Assembly: GCF_000797445.1 (NCBI RefSeq)
Contig: NZ_JSWF01000044.1
Coordinates: forward strand, 124,001-188,000
Direction: 5' to 3'
Source of the DNA: Lacinutrix jangbogonensis
GTDB taxonomy: Bacteria > Bacteroidota > Bacteroidia > Flavobacteriales > Flavobacteriaceae
Length of the DNA: 64,000 bases
Positions 26,729 to 34,706 of the stretch are shown piece after piece; position 1 is the stretch's first letter; every line of letters starts with the position of its first letter. The notes beneath the pieces were generated by a model, which saw nothing but the letters and a program-made list of their open reading frames with translations, did not search any database and had not been told where the DNA came from. Both the position numbers and the translations under genes were made by a program.

Positions 26729-27212
26729 GTGTTTTTATCCATTTTATACTTGATTTAACAAAATCGCTCCTATTAAACAGACTTGTTTCATCTAATTTAT
26801 TATTATACAAAGCGCTAGTGATTATATTTTCATTCTTCGAAAAAGACGTCGTATTCCCTTTTTTATCTAAAAACCGAAGCCATTCTATGCCTTTTAATGA
26901 CGCTACTTCTGTTCTGTTATAAGTCTGTAATGCCGTTTGCTTTAGCTGAAACATTGTTTCTGAAATTAGAGACACATCATTACTTTTATAAAGCTCTGCT
27001 AAGTGTTTAATCTTAAGAACTGCTTCACGCTTGTATGCCTTTTTTTTATAAGCGGTATAGTACCTATACAAAAACCACATAGTGACCAATATTAATATTC
27101 CAAAAAGAATCTTCCAGCCCAGAGTGTCCATAGTAAATGCTACTGGGCTTGCTTCAAGCAAAGCACCTAATTCAACCGTTTGATTTGATATGTTCGCTGG
27201 TTCGTTTTGCAT
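26721..27212 (-). CDS. DUF4381-like small membrane protein of the Bat operon
   Basis: The 163-residue protein has one transmembrane helix at about 34-51 (ILFGILILVTMWFLYRYYTA) preceded by a short N-terminal outside segment (ASPVAFTMDTLGWKI). A helical domain follows with FQLKQTALQTYNR and GIEWLRFLDKKG, which is the DUF4381 pattern seen between DUF58 and VWA genes in MoxR operons. It ends 8 bases into batA and starts immediately after the DUF58 stop. The role in the complex is undefined. Confidence 0.75.
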   Translation of the reverse strand: MQNEPANISNQTVELGALLEASPVAFTMDTLGWKILFGILILVTMWFLYRYYTAYKKKAYKREAVLKIKHLAELYKSNDVSLISETMFQLKQTALQTYNRTEVASLKGIEWLRFLDKKGNTTSFSKNENIITSALYNNKLDETSLFNRSDFVKSSIKWIKTHA

Positions 27213-28145
27213 TTATACATTATAATTATTAAACAGCTCTAAGAGTTGATCTTCGATAGCATCTACTGTGTTAATTTTAAATATCGTCGTTCCTAATGCT
27301 CCTAATTTTGATTCAAAAGTTTTATAATTTTTTTCAAAATCAACCTGCAATTCTTTTTGTAAATTTTTATTTTTTCCATTGATGCTTATTTGACGTTCCT
27401 TATCAGATAACACAATTTTTTGTGATGGTATTACTTCTTCCAATGGATCATATATCTTTATTAACACTACATCATTATGCAATGCTAACTGATTGATGTA
27501 TTGTAAGACATTATCATTGTATCTATGAAAATCACTTATAATAAACACCAAATAATCATGGGTAATGACATGCTGTAATCTGCTCATTACTTCTGTTAAA
27601 GACGATTCTAAGTCAAAGGGTTTTTGCTCATATATGTGTTGATTTGCTTGGACTATTTTTTGAAAAAAATGAATACTGTTTTTAGTATCTCTTTTAGGAG
27701 TTACAATATCATAATCTTCTACAGAATAGACCATTCCGCCTATTCTATCTCCGCTTTTTTTAATCTTATGTGCAAGAATGGCTGCCAATTCTCCAGCGAC
27801 AACGGATTTAGTTTTATGCTGTGATCCAAAACCCATTGACTCTGATTGATCCACAAAGATAAACGCAGGTTTTTCTTTTTCTTCCGTAAATACTTTCGTG
27901 TGTGTTTTTCCAGTTTTTGCTGTAATTCTCCAATCAATGTTTCGAATATCGTCACCCATTACATAAGGCCTAGCTTCTTCAAAATCTAAACCTCTTCCAC
28001 GTAATTTTGAAGAATAGTTACCAGACAATACACTATTAGACTTTTGTTTTCCAGTTTTCAAATTCAAAACCGCACTAAATTGCTCCAGATTCAAAAGATG
28101 ATCTAGAGTGAGAAATACATTAGGATTTTTATTTTCGGTCTTCAT
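27213..28145 (-). CDS. DUF58-domain protein of the MoxR/Bat operon
   Basis: The 310-residue soluble protein carries the DUF58 core: SGNYSSKLRGRGLDFEEARP, YVMGDDIRNIDWRITAKTGK and FTEEKEKPAFIFVDQSESMG. The last block resembles the first strand and metal motif of VWA-like domains. DUF58 proteins nearly always follow moxR and are thought to be part of its substrate machinery. It starts 29 bases after the moxR stop. The family call is firm and the biochemical function is unknown. Confidence 0.88.
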   Translation of the reverse strand: MKTENKNPNVFLTLDHLLNLEQFSAVLNLKTGKQKSNSVLSGNYSSKLRGRGLDFEEARPYVMGDDIRNIDWRITAKTGKTHTKVFTEEKEKPAFIFVDQSESMGFGSQHKTKSVVAGELAAILAHKIKKSGDRIGGMVYSVEDYDIVTPKRDTKNSIHFFQKIVQANQHIYEQKPFDLESSLTEVMSRLQHVITHDYLVFIISDFHRYNDNVLQYINQLALHNDVVLIKIYDPLEEVIPSQKIVLSDKERQISINGKNKNLQKELQVDFEKNYKTFESKLGALGTTIFKINTVDAIEDQLLELFNNYNV

Positions 28146-28174
28146 GAATTATTAATTCCATAAAATTCATGAAG

Positions 28175-29143
28175 TTACGCAATAACGGCAACCACTTGAA
28201 TCAATTTATCTATAATAGAATTGGTTGTAATACCTTCTGCTCTTGCTTTGTAACTTAATGCTATTCTGTGACGCAATACGTCTTTAATAACTTCCTGAAC
28301 ATCATCTGGTGTTACGAAATCTCTATTTTGCATCCACGCATGTACTCTACTGCAACGATCTAATGCAATGGTACCTCTTGGGCTTGAACCAAATTCAATA
28401 AGCTTTGCAAATCCGAGGTCAAACTTTTCTGGATATCGCGTTGCAGATATGAGACTTACTATATACTTCTCAATATTTTCTGTCACTTTAATTTTAGCGA
28501 TTTCTTTACGAGCGTCAAAAATAACTTGTTGAGCAATTGTATTGGTTGGTGCCATACTTTTTTCTTCTGACGCCTCTGCCTTGTTCAAACGCATAATAGC
28601 TAGCTCTGCATCATCGTTTGGATAATCGATAATGGTATGTACAAGGAATCGATCCATCTGTGCTTCAGGTAAGGGATAGGTTCCTTCTTGTTCAATAGGA
28701 TTTTGTGTTGCCATGACCATAAACAGTTTTTCCATTTGATAGGTTTTACCTGCTACAGTCACTTGCCGTTCTTCCATTGCTTCTAAAAGAGACGATTGCA
28801 CTTTTGCAGGCGCTCTATTTATCTCATCTGCAAGAATAAGATTACTAAAGATCGGACCATTTTGAAAAACAAATTTTTCCTTTCCATCTGGAAGGTATAT
28901 CTCTGTTCCTGTTACATCTGAAGGCAATAGATCGGGTGTAAACTGAATACGACTTAAGCCGCAATCCAAATTATTTGCTAAAGATTTAATAGCTCTTGTT
29001 TTTGCTAAACCTGGCACACTTTCCAACAGCATATTACCATCTGCAAGTAAGGTTAATATGATGCGATTAATCAAGGTTTCTTGTCCAATTATAGACTGAG
29101 ACATTTGTTCTTTTAAAACTGTAATCGATTCAAATGGTGTCAT
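28175..29143 (-). CDS. MoxR-family AAA+ ATPase
   Basis: The 322-residue ATPase shows Walker A as ESVPGLAKTRAI near residue 41, Walker B as LILADEINRAPAKVQ, and the MoxR signatures ATQNPIEQEGTYPLPEAQMD and RFLVH. The lid region includes VSLISATRYPEKFDLG and FGSSPRGTIALDRC. MoxR ATPases act as chaperones that insert metal or assemble VWA-containing partners, here BatA and BatB/C. It is the first gene of a six-gene operon, preceded by a 240-base gap with a palindrome at 29214. The size is typical. Confidence 0.92.
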   Translation of the reverse strand: MTPFESITVLKEQMSQSIIGQETLINRIILTLLADGNMLLESVPGLAKTRAIKSLANNLDCGLSRIQFTPDLLPSDVTGTEIYLPDGKEKFVFQNGPIFSNLILADEINRAPAKVQSSLLEAMEERQVTVAGKTYQMEKLFMVMATQNPIEQEGTYPLPEAQMDRFLVHTIIDYPNDDAELAIMRLNKAEASEEKSMAPTNTIAQQVIFDARKEIAKIKVTENIEKYIVSLISATRYPEKFDLGFAKLIEFGSSPRGTIALDRCSRVHAWMQNRDFVTPDDVQEVIKDVLRHRIALSYKARAEGITTNSIIDKLIQVVAVIA

Positions 29144-29213
29144 ATTTTTTATAATTATAATATATTACTTATTTATTTTCAAATAGTATAAACGCCTTTT
29201 TTAATCATTTACA

Positions 29214-29241
29214 AGCGAAATAACAAATTTGTTATTTCGCT
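29214..29241. repeat. Perfect 28-bp palindrome upstream of moxR
   Basis: Two 14-base arms with no loop, core AACAAATTTGTT, ends AGCGAAAT/ATTTCGCT. It lies 70 bases before the MoxR start and 140 bases after the stop of the beta-barrel gene at 29384. A long T-run is lacking on either strand, so it is a weak terminator candidate; a regulator-binding site for the Bat operon is the other option. Confidence 0.5.
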
Positions 29242-29383
29242 ATTATCCATATAATAACAGGCGAATTAAATATGCAAAATAAGTTTATGCATGTCTGTTT
29301 TGCACCGTTTAATTTAACTATTGAATAAAACCCTTAAGCTGTATTAAAATTAATTAAAATACAGATGACACCCATATATAGAA

Positions 29384-29944
29384 TTAGAACTTTTTCGCGA
29401 TTCCAATACCGAGGTTAAAACTATCATATGCTTCAAAAATTAGATCATAGTTAAATGCAAAAATCACTTCCATTTCTTTCAATGGAATTTCTATACCATA
29501 TTCTGCTCCAAATCGCGCAACTGCAAAACTCGCGTTGGCTTCCCATTCTATACCAAGGCCAATACCAATTCCGAAACTTTCTGATAGTTTATAAGAACTA
29601 ACAAGAAGTGCAGATAAGGGGAATTCACGTTCCAATATTTCCTCGTTAGAGTCTTGGCGTTCTACTACAAACTCTTCAATAATTAGATCGGTGTGCAAAC
29701 CAAGTGCCCATTTATGATTGAAACTATAATTGTAATTTATGGCAAATGAAGGGACTATTAACAAATCCTTATTACCATCTGACACGCCTTGACCTATAAA
29801 ACTATGTGTTAGAAACAAGGCTACGGAATGCTTTTTAATCGCCTCAACATGTTCTTCATCCGCTTCTTGTTTTTCTTCTTGACTATACATTATCACGCTG
29901 CTAATCAGCATCAATGTTAGCGTAAGGTGTTTTTGTTTCATCAT
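29384..29944 (-). CDS. Outer-membrane beta-barrel protein
   Basis: This 186-residue protein has a signal peptide (LTLTLMLISSVIMYSQ). The second Met, one codon in, is an equally good start. After an acidic KEQADEEHVEAIKKHS linker, strands alternate (VALFLTHSFIGQGVSDGNKD, FAINYNYSFNHKWALGLHTD) up to the terminal FNLGIGIAKKF, which ends in the Phe typical of outer-membrane insertion signals. It lies between the HAD lipoprotein and MoxR genes in the same direction. The ligand is unknown. Confidence 0.7.
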   Translation of the reverse strand: MMKQKHLTLTLMLISSVIMYSQEEKQEADEEHVEAIKKHSVALFLTHSFIGQGVSDGNKDLLIVPSFAINYNYSFNHKWALGLHTDLIIEEFVVERQDSNEEILEREFPLSALLVSSYKLSESFGIGIGLGIEWEANASFAVARFGAEYGIEIPLKEMEVIFAFNYDLIFEAYDSFNLGIGIAKKF

Positions 29945-29989
29945 CGTGATTTCAATTTAATAAAATTCATTCTATATCTTCAAGCACTT

Positions 29990-30216
29990 CTACACCATCT
30001 TTTCCCAGCAGAACTAGATGTTAACTAGTAGCCCAATCATTATTTGTGATAAAAAAACATTTACCTGTAAAAAGACAGATACTCAAATCGAGTTGACCAC
30101 CTATAGCATCCTTAAACTTAGGATTATGTTCTGATTTTGTTGTACTATCTTTATCGATTTCCTGAGCATACAGTATAAAAAAGCACACTAAAGCATCGTG
30201 TTGTTCTGATAATACT
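29990..30216 (-). pseudogene. Possible remnant of an outer-membrane protein N-terminus
   Basis: A minus-strand stretch reads ALVCFFILYAQEIDKDSTTK, which looks like a signal peptide end, then NPKFKDAIGGQLDLSICLF and GKCFFITNNDWATS before a stop at 30021. The PKFKD...LDLS...GFF spacing recalls the opening of D15-like outer-membrane proteins that carry a DPEDG-LDLS segment, but the similarity is short. No normal start codon fits. It probably is debris between the HAD gene and the beta-barrel gene at 29384. Confidence 0.35.
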
Positions 30217-31242
30217 CTAATTTCTCTGAAAAGGATAAATAACCTTCCAATCTTTTGCCATATCAATTACAGACCAACCGTCTTTATTAGCTTGATCTAA
30301 ACCCTTATCCAGTTTTCCGATATGAGAATCTCTATCATATGCCCATTCACGCACTGCATCGGTATGATGAAGATAGAGCATAAAACTTTTATGAGTATTA
30401 GATGCTGTCCATTGCATCATTTGCAAATCTCCGTCGGAATTTCCGGAAGCGAATACAGGTTTTTTACCAATTATTTTTTGAATATTTAATGGCTTCCCTT
30501 CTTTATCGTCATTATAATCTAGACCAGCTGTGCGTATAATTCTTGGATGACCAGCATTATAATCAAATTCCGTTGTAATTCTGCTTCCTATAATTTGTTC
30601 AGAAGGTATTCCATACACTGGAGACACAAATGCTCTCATAAAGTCTACACCACCGCCTGAAACTACATAGGTCTTAAAGTCGTTCGCTCTCAAATAGCCT
30701 AATAATTCGAGCATTGGCTGATACACTAGTTTATCATAACCTACCTTTTTAGTTGGATGTTTTGCAGTGCTAATCCACTCTTTAACGAGAGCATCAAATT
30801 CTTCCGTAGTATTTCCAACATGCGTTGTCATTAATAATTGACCAATGCCTTTCATACCAGATTTGATTACGGTTTCCATATCATCTTCTAGAACAGCTTT
30901 AAAGGGCTGTTGTTCTTTCCACTCCGGATGCTCCTTTGCCATTGCTTTAATTCTATCTAAAACAAAATACAATTGAAAATAGACAGGTTGCTCACTCCAT
31001 AAATTACCATCATTATCAAAGGTTGAAATACGGTCGGCAATTGGAATAAAATTGTCGCTTCCTGTTGAAGTCACATCGGTAACATAGGCAATGATTGCGT
31101 CTTTAGTATTCGTATCATTCCAGGATGGTAATGGATCGACAACATCTGCAGTTCCTGTTTTAGGTGTTTCTTTTGAGTCTGTGATATCTTTACAAGCAAC
31201 AAGCAAAAATAAAACAAGTAGTAAGCTTAGTATATTTTTCAT
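30217..31242 (-). CDS. HAD-superfamily phosphatase-like lipoprotein
   Basis: The 341-residue lipoprotein (lipobox LFLLVAC, Cys17) has a haloacid-dehalogenase-type domain. The late motif ASGNSDGDLQMM is a clear HAD motif IV, and TYVVSGGGVDFMRAFV supplies the motif II Ser. The first motif is unusual: where DxDGT is expected the sequence is PLPSWNDTNTKDAI, with one Asp in place of the DxD pair. This form is known from a family of exported HAD proteins that sit beside sulfatases in marine bacteria. It could be a phosphatase with a modified active site. Its neighbours are the sulfatase and two beta-barrel genes. Confidence 0.78.
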   Translation of the reverse strand: MKNILSLLLVLFLLVACKDITDSKETPKTGTADVVDPLPSWNDTNTKDAIIAYVTDVTSTGSDNFIPIADRISTFDNDGNLWSEQPVYFQLYFVLDRIKAMAKEHPEWKEQQPFKAVLEDDMETVIKSGMKGIGQLLMTTHVGNTTEEFDALVKEWISTAKHPTKKVGYDKLVYQPMLELLGYLRANDFKTYVVSGGGVDFMRAFVSPVYGIPSEQIIGSRITTEFDYNAGHPRIIRTAGLDYNDDKEGKPLNIQKIIGKKPVFASGNSDGDLQMMQWTASNTHKSFMLYLHHTDAVREWAYDRDSHIGKLDKGLDQANKDGWSVIDMAKDWKVIYPFQRN

Positions 31243-31312
31243 AATTTTTAGTTTGGATTAATTTTGATTCCATTTTTGTAAGAACCAATTACTATAAAAC
31301 TCCCAATTAAAT

Positions 31313-31945
31313 TTAGTTGGTATCAATCTTAAATACGAGCCCTCCACTAAAGCCTCCAAAGATTAAAGTAGAACCAGTGTTAACGCCAGCTCCCCCTGAA
31401 CCAAAATAAAAACCCCCATAATTTACTGGAAAAAAAAGATTCCCTTGAAGGTTGATCCCTACGATATCTGTAAACATATAGTTCACACCAGCTTTAAAAC
31501 TAAATGCAAACCTTGTTTCACTACTAAAACTGCTATTCACAATATCTAAATTTTCATTTTCAGGACTTATCAACACCATTCCTAGGCCTGCACCTACAAA
31601 AGGTTTTAAAGGACCTTGTTTAAAATAGCGTGTTGCACCAATAAGAAACCAATCAAGGTTTAAATCTGTCAAACGTCGCTCAAATGGCGCGATAAAAACA
31701 TCTCTGATTCTGGTTTCAGAGTTCATATTGTAATATGATACGTCTAACATCATGCTTGGTTGTAATTCAAAGGCAAGGTTAATACCAAATTGGCCACCAT
31801 CTTCCATCTTAATATAATTAGGGCCGTAGTTCAGTTTGGTTCCAAACTGATACCCATATGACGGAGTAATTTCAAAAGATTGTGCACTAGCGTAGCTAGA
31901 AAATAATGCAATAAAAATTAAAAAAAGTAGTCGTTGTTGTTTCAT
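31313..31945 (-). CDS. Outer-membrane beta-barrel protein
   Basis: I take the ATG at 31945, which gives a signal peptide (QRLLFLIFIALFSSYASAQ); an upstream ATG at 31978 would add 11 residues. The mature part of about 190 residues has alternating strands (FEITPSYGYQFGTKLNYGPN, PSMMLDVSYYNMNSETRIRD), a Gly-rich glycine-Phe loop and a final FGGFSGGLVFKIDTN. This is the outer-membrane beta-barrel OmpW/OmpA-like clan. It is 42 bases past the sulfatase terminator and is co-directional with it. Confidence 0.7.
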   Translation of the reverse strand: MKQQRLLFLIFIALFSSYASAQSFEITPSYGYQFGTKLNYGPNYIKMEDGGQFGINLAFELQPSMMLDVSYYNMNSETRIRDVFIAPFERRLTDLNLDWFLIGATRYFKQGPLKPFVGAGLGMVLISPENENLDIVNSSFSSETRFAFSFKAGVNYMFTDIVGINLQGNLFFPVNYGGFYFGSGGAGVNTGSTLIFGGFSGGLVFKIDTN

Positions 31946-31981
31946 AATTTTCCATTTAGCTATAATTATCAAATTCAATAT

Positions 31982-32018
31982 AAAAAAAAGGGATTGTGTT
32001 AAAAAAACACAATCCCTT
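31982..32018 (-). terminator. Intrinsic terminator of the arylsulfatase gene
   Basis: Perfect 13-bp stem (31988-32000 with 32006-32018, core GGGATTGTGTT), 5-base loop, then eight T on the minus strand (complement of A at 31982-31989). It lies 16 bases after the sulfatase stop at 32034. Confidence 0.8.
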
Positions 32019-32033
32019 ATAAGGTTTTAAAAT

Positions 32034-33581
32034 TTATTTAGAACCAGAACCCTCTTCGAGAGCTTTCATTGTATCTCCTAAATTAAAACTTGCCGCTTTC
32101 ATTCTTGGAGGATATGCCTTAAATGTAGCAATAAATTGACCTACATATTCAGAAGCTGGCAACAATAGAAAGACATGATCAAGATACCAATCCCAGTACG
32201 TATTAGATGTTGTAGTAGCCAACTCATAAGGATCTTGTCTTAAATTATAAAGCCAAGGGATTCTTGTTGTAACCATAGGTTTGGACCAAGTATCTAAAGT
32301 TCCTTGAGACGGTTGGTGCATAAAAGTCACTTTCCAATCATTAAATCGCAACGCCATTAATTCGCCATCATCAGAAAAATAAAACAATTCTTTTCGTGCG
32401 CCTTTTTTCTCTTTTCCAGTTAAAAACGGTAACATATTATACCCATCTAAATGTACTTTATAAGAACGTCCATTTTCTGTAACACCTTTCAATAAATTTT
32501 CTTTGATGTCTGGATTTCCAGCTGCAGCTAAATACGTTGGAAACCAATCCATTCCTGACATGATTTCATTTGAAACAGATCCAGCCTCAATTTTACCAGG
32601 CCATCTAACCATTGATGGGGTTCTCCAACCACCTTCCCAATTGGTATTTTTCTCACCTCTAAATGGGTTAACACCTGCATCTGGCCACGTATTTTTGTGT
32701 GGTCCATTATCAGTACCATATTGCACAATAGTATTATCTGCAACACCTAATTCATCTAATAAATCTAATAATTCTCCAACGTGCATATCGTGTTCAACCA
32801 TACCATCGCCATATTCATTTTGTCCTGAAATACCACGTTTTGAATCTTTCACATGGGTTCTAAAATGCATACGTGTACCATTCCACCACACAAAAAAGGG
32901 TGTGCTCGATGATACTGCCTCTCTGATGAATTTTTTTGCTGCAGCAAGTGTTTCATCATCCACTGTTTCCATACGTTTTTTTGTTAATGGACCTGTATCT
33001 TCAATTTTCCCATCTGAATATGAATGGATGACACCACGTGGGCCATATTTTTTGGCAAAACCTGGATATAAAGCCGGATCTGGATAATCTTCTAATTCGG
33101 GCTCTTCTTCCGCATTTAAATGATATAGATTACCAAAAAATTCATCAAAACCATGATTTGTTGGTAGCATTTCGTCAAGATCACCTAAATGATTTTTTCC
33201 AAATTGTCCTGTTGTATATCCTAATGGTTTTAGCATCTCAGCAATAGTAGGATCTTTTACATTAATTCCTCCTGATGCACCTGGCATACCAACTTTACTC
33301 AAGCCAGTTCTCAATACACTTTGTCCCAAAATAAAAGAAGAACGTCCTGCTGTACAACTTTGTTCGGAATAATAATCTGTAAAAATCATACCTTCTTTTG
33401 CTACGCGATCAATATTTGGTGTTCTGTAACCAACAAGTCCCATAGTATAGGCACTTATGTTAGATTGTCCAATATCGTCTCCCCAAATCACAAGGATGTT
33501 TGGTTTTTTATCCCCTTGTGCATGGGAAAAAAAACTAGCTAATAAAAGTATAGCTAAAAATTTAATGGCTTTTAATTTCAT
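32034..33581 (-). CDS. Type I arylsulfatase (sulfatase family S1)
   Basis: This is a 515-residue exported enzyme (signal peptide ending SFFSHAQ). Cys76 in SCTAGRSSFILG is the residue to be converted to formylglycine (C-x-A-x-R), so the protein needs the FGE made at 18603. Metal ligands include Asp35/Asp36 (IWGDDIG) and the TDNGPH block; KNHLGD and WNGTRMHF are further conserved pieces. It hydrolyses sulfate esters outside the cytoplasm; the substrate, a sulfated polysaccharide or small molecule, cannot be read. It has a clear terminator, and the next upstream gene is a Tyr-rich lipoprotein. No SusC/SusD pair is nearby. Confidence 0.93.
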   Translation of the reverse strand: MKLKAIKFLAILLLASFFSHAQGDKKPNILVIWGDDIGQSNISAYTMGLVGYRTPNIDRVAKEGMIFTDYYSEQSCTAGRSSFILGQSVLRTGLSKVGMPGASGGINVKDPTIAEMLKPLGYTTGQFGKNHLGDLDEMLPTNHGFDEFFGNLYHLNAEEEPELEDYPDPALYPGFAKKYGPRGVIHSYSDGKIEDTGPLTKKRMETVDDETLAAAKKFIREAVSSSTPFFVWWNGTRMHFRTHVKDSKRGISGQNEYGDGMVEHDMHVGELLDLLDELGVADNTIVQYGTDNGPHKNTWPDAGVNPFRGEKNTNWEGGWRTPSMVRWPGKIEAGSVSNEIMSGMDWFPTYLAAAGNPDIKENLLKGVTENGRSYKVHLDGYNMLPFLTGKEKKGARKELFYFSDDGELMALRFNDWKVTFMHQPSQGTLDTWSKPMVTTRIPWLYNLRQDPYELATTTSNTYWDWYLDHVFLLLPASEYVGQFIATFKAYPPRMKAASFNLGDTMKALEEGSGSK

Positions 33582-33747
33582 ATTTTTTTGTTTTTAGTGA
33601 GTAATTATATCAAATATAGTTTAAAAAAAGGTGTCATTAGCTATAACTACTGATCCTTTACGCCACTTATTTCGTTTTCTAACTGACCATTATGATGAGT
33701 GTTTTTAATACTCATCAGTTTGTTAGTAAACCCAATAGGTAGTGGTT

Positions 33748-34413
33748 TTATTTTTTATTAAAACTTTTAGCAATTGCTTTCACGTATTCTTTCGCTATTG
33801 CAGACGCATTTTCCGGCTCTTCAATTCTTGATGTTAAAACGGTTACCAATTGTTTTTCACCTTCTTCTTCTAAATTATAAACTACAGTTTCTAGAATATA
33901 GTTTGTTGCAGTATATGTCGTAGAGGTTTCTGGTACATAATTACCATAAGTAGAATACGACATTGGATTACGGTAGTAACCATAAAACCCTCCATAATAT
34001 CTTGGATAATAACCATAATAGTTCCCTCCAACATAACCACCACCATCGCTAACTGTTTTAGAAAGTTCTTGAGTATCTTTAATTACAGTTAAGACAACAC
34101 CATTAAAGCCTTCTTTTTTTAGCATGGCTTTTATCATTTTCTGTTTCTCTTCATCTATTTTTTGATCTGGATTTAGTTTAGGGAACTTTGTAAAACTAGC
34201 TGTAGCTTTAATTCCTTTTTCTTGTAATTGCTTTACAATTTCGTTCTCAAAAGCAATACGAGCAGATGTATTATCTGTTCTAGCTATAACTAGCATATTA
34301 TTATCTTTTACTGAGCTTACATTTTCTGCTTTCCAAGAATTAAGAACCTTAACACTGGAACATGAGGTAAATGACAGTGCTATTAAACAAATAATTAAGT
34401 GTGTTTTTTTCAT
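33748..34413 (-). CDS. Tyr/Gly-rich lipoprotein, paralog of the one at 15941
   Basis: The 221-residue lipoprotein has its lipobox in CLIALSFTSC, and its mature part opens SSVKVLNSWKAENVSS. VIARTDNTSARIAFENEIVK and GVVLTVIKDTQELSK match the paralog block for block. The central loop is YVGGNYYGYYPRYYGGFYGY and the C-terminal part is VVYNLEEEGEKQLVTVLTSR. The copy at 15941 has the same plan at the far end of the locus. Function is unknown; a Tyr-rich loop on a lipid anchor suggests surface contacts, which is inference only. Confidence 0.78.
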   Translation of the reverse strand: MKKTHLIICLIALSFTSCSSVKVLNSWKAENVSSVKDNNMLVIARTDNTSARIAFENEIVKQLQEKGIKATASFTKFPKLNPDQKIDEEKQKMIKAMLKKEGFNGVVLTVIKDTQELSKTVSDGGGYVGGNYYGYYPRYYGGFYGYYRNPMSYSTYGNYVPETSTTYTATNYILETVVYNLEEEGEKQLVTVLTSRIEEPENASAIAKEYVKAIAKSFNKK

Positions 34414-34461
34414 TATAAATTATTTTAAATATTAAATTATTAAAAGTGAATTATTATTAAA

Positions 34462-34680
34462 AGTGAATATTTACTGCAGTTGCAAAACTAGCAGTTGTTG
34501 ATTCTAAGCGGAAACCGTCTTTTTCACAATCAAGAGTACAGCCGTTTAAACCTGTAAACTAGGCGTTTGGTGTCATATTAAATTTACATATAGAGTTAAG
34601 CGATTCGTTTTCTAAATCCCTTTGAGAAAAATCGTCAAATGAAAAGTAAAAAAGAAAGCGGAATAGTAGTGTGTTTTTCA
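34462..34680 (-). pseudogene. Collapsed outer-membrane protein gene
   Basis: The minus-strand frame starting at 34680 gives a signal peptide (KNTLLFRFLFYFSFDDFSQ), about 20 residues of polar sequence and a TAG, and then continues in frame (LNGCTLDCEKDGFRLESTTA) to a terminal strand SFATAVNIHF. N- and C-terminal parts of a beta-barrel are present but the middle is deleted and one nonsense codon remains, so it is a remnant. It was transcribed toward the lipoprotein gene at 33748. Confidence 0.6.
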
Positions 34681-34706
34681 TATTTTAAAATTCTTGCAAA
34701 ATTTAT

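Noticed and set aside
32503-33087. Plus-strand frame of 194 codons opposite the sulfatase
   Set aside because: Antisense shadow of a strongly conserved gene; no start signal or homology.
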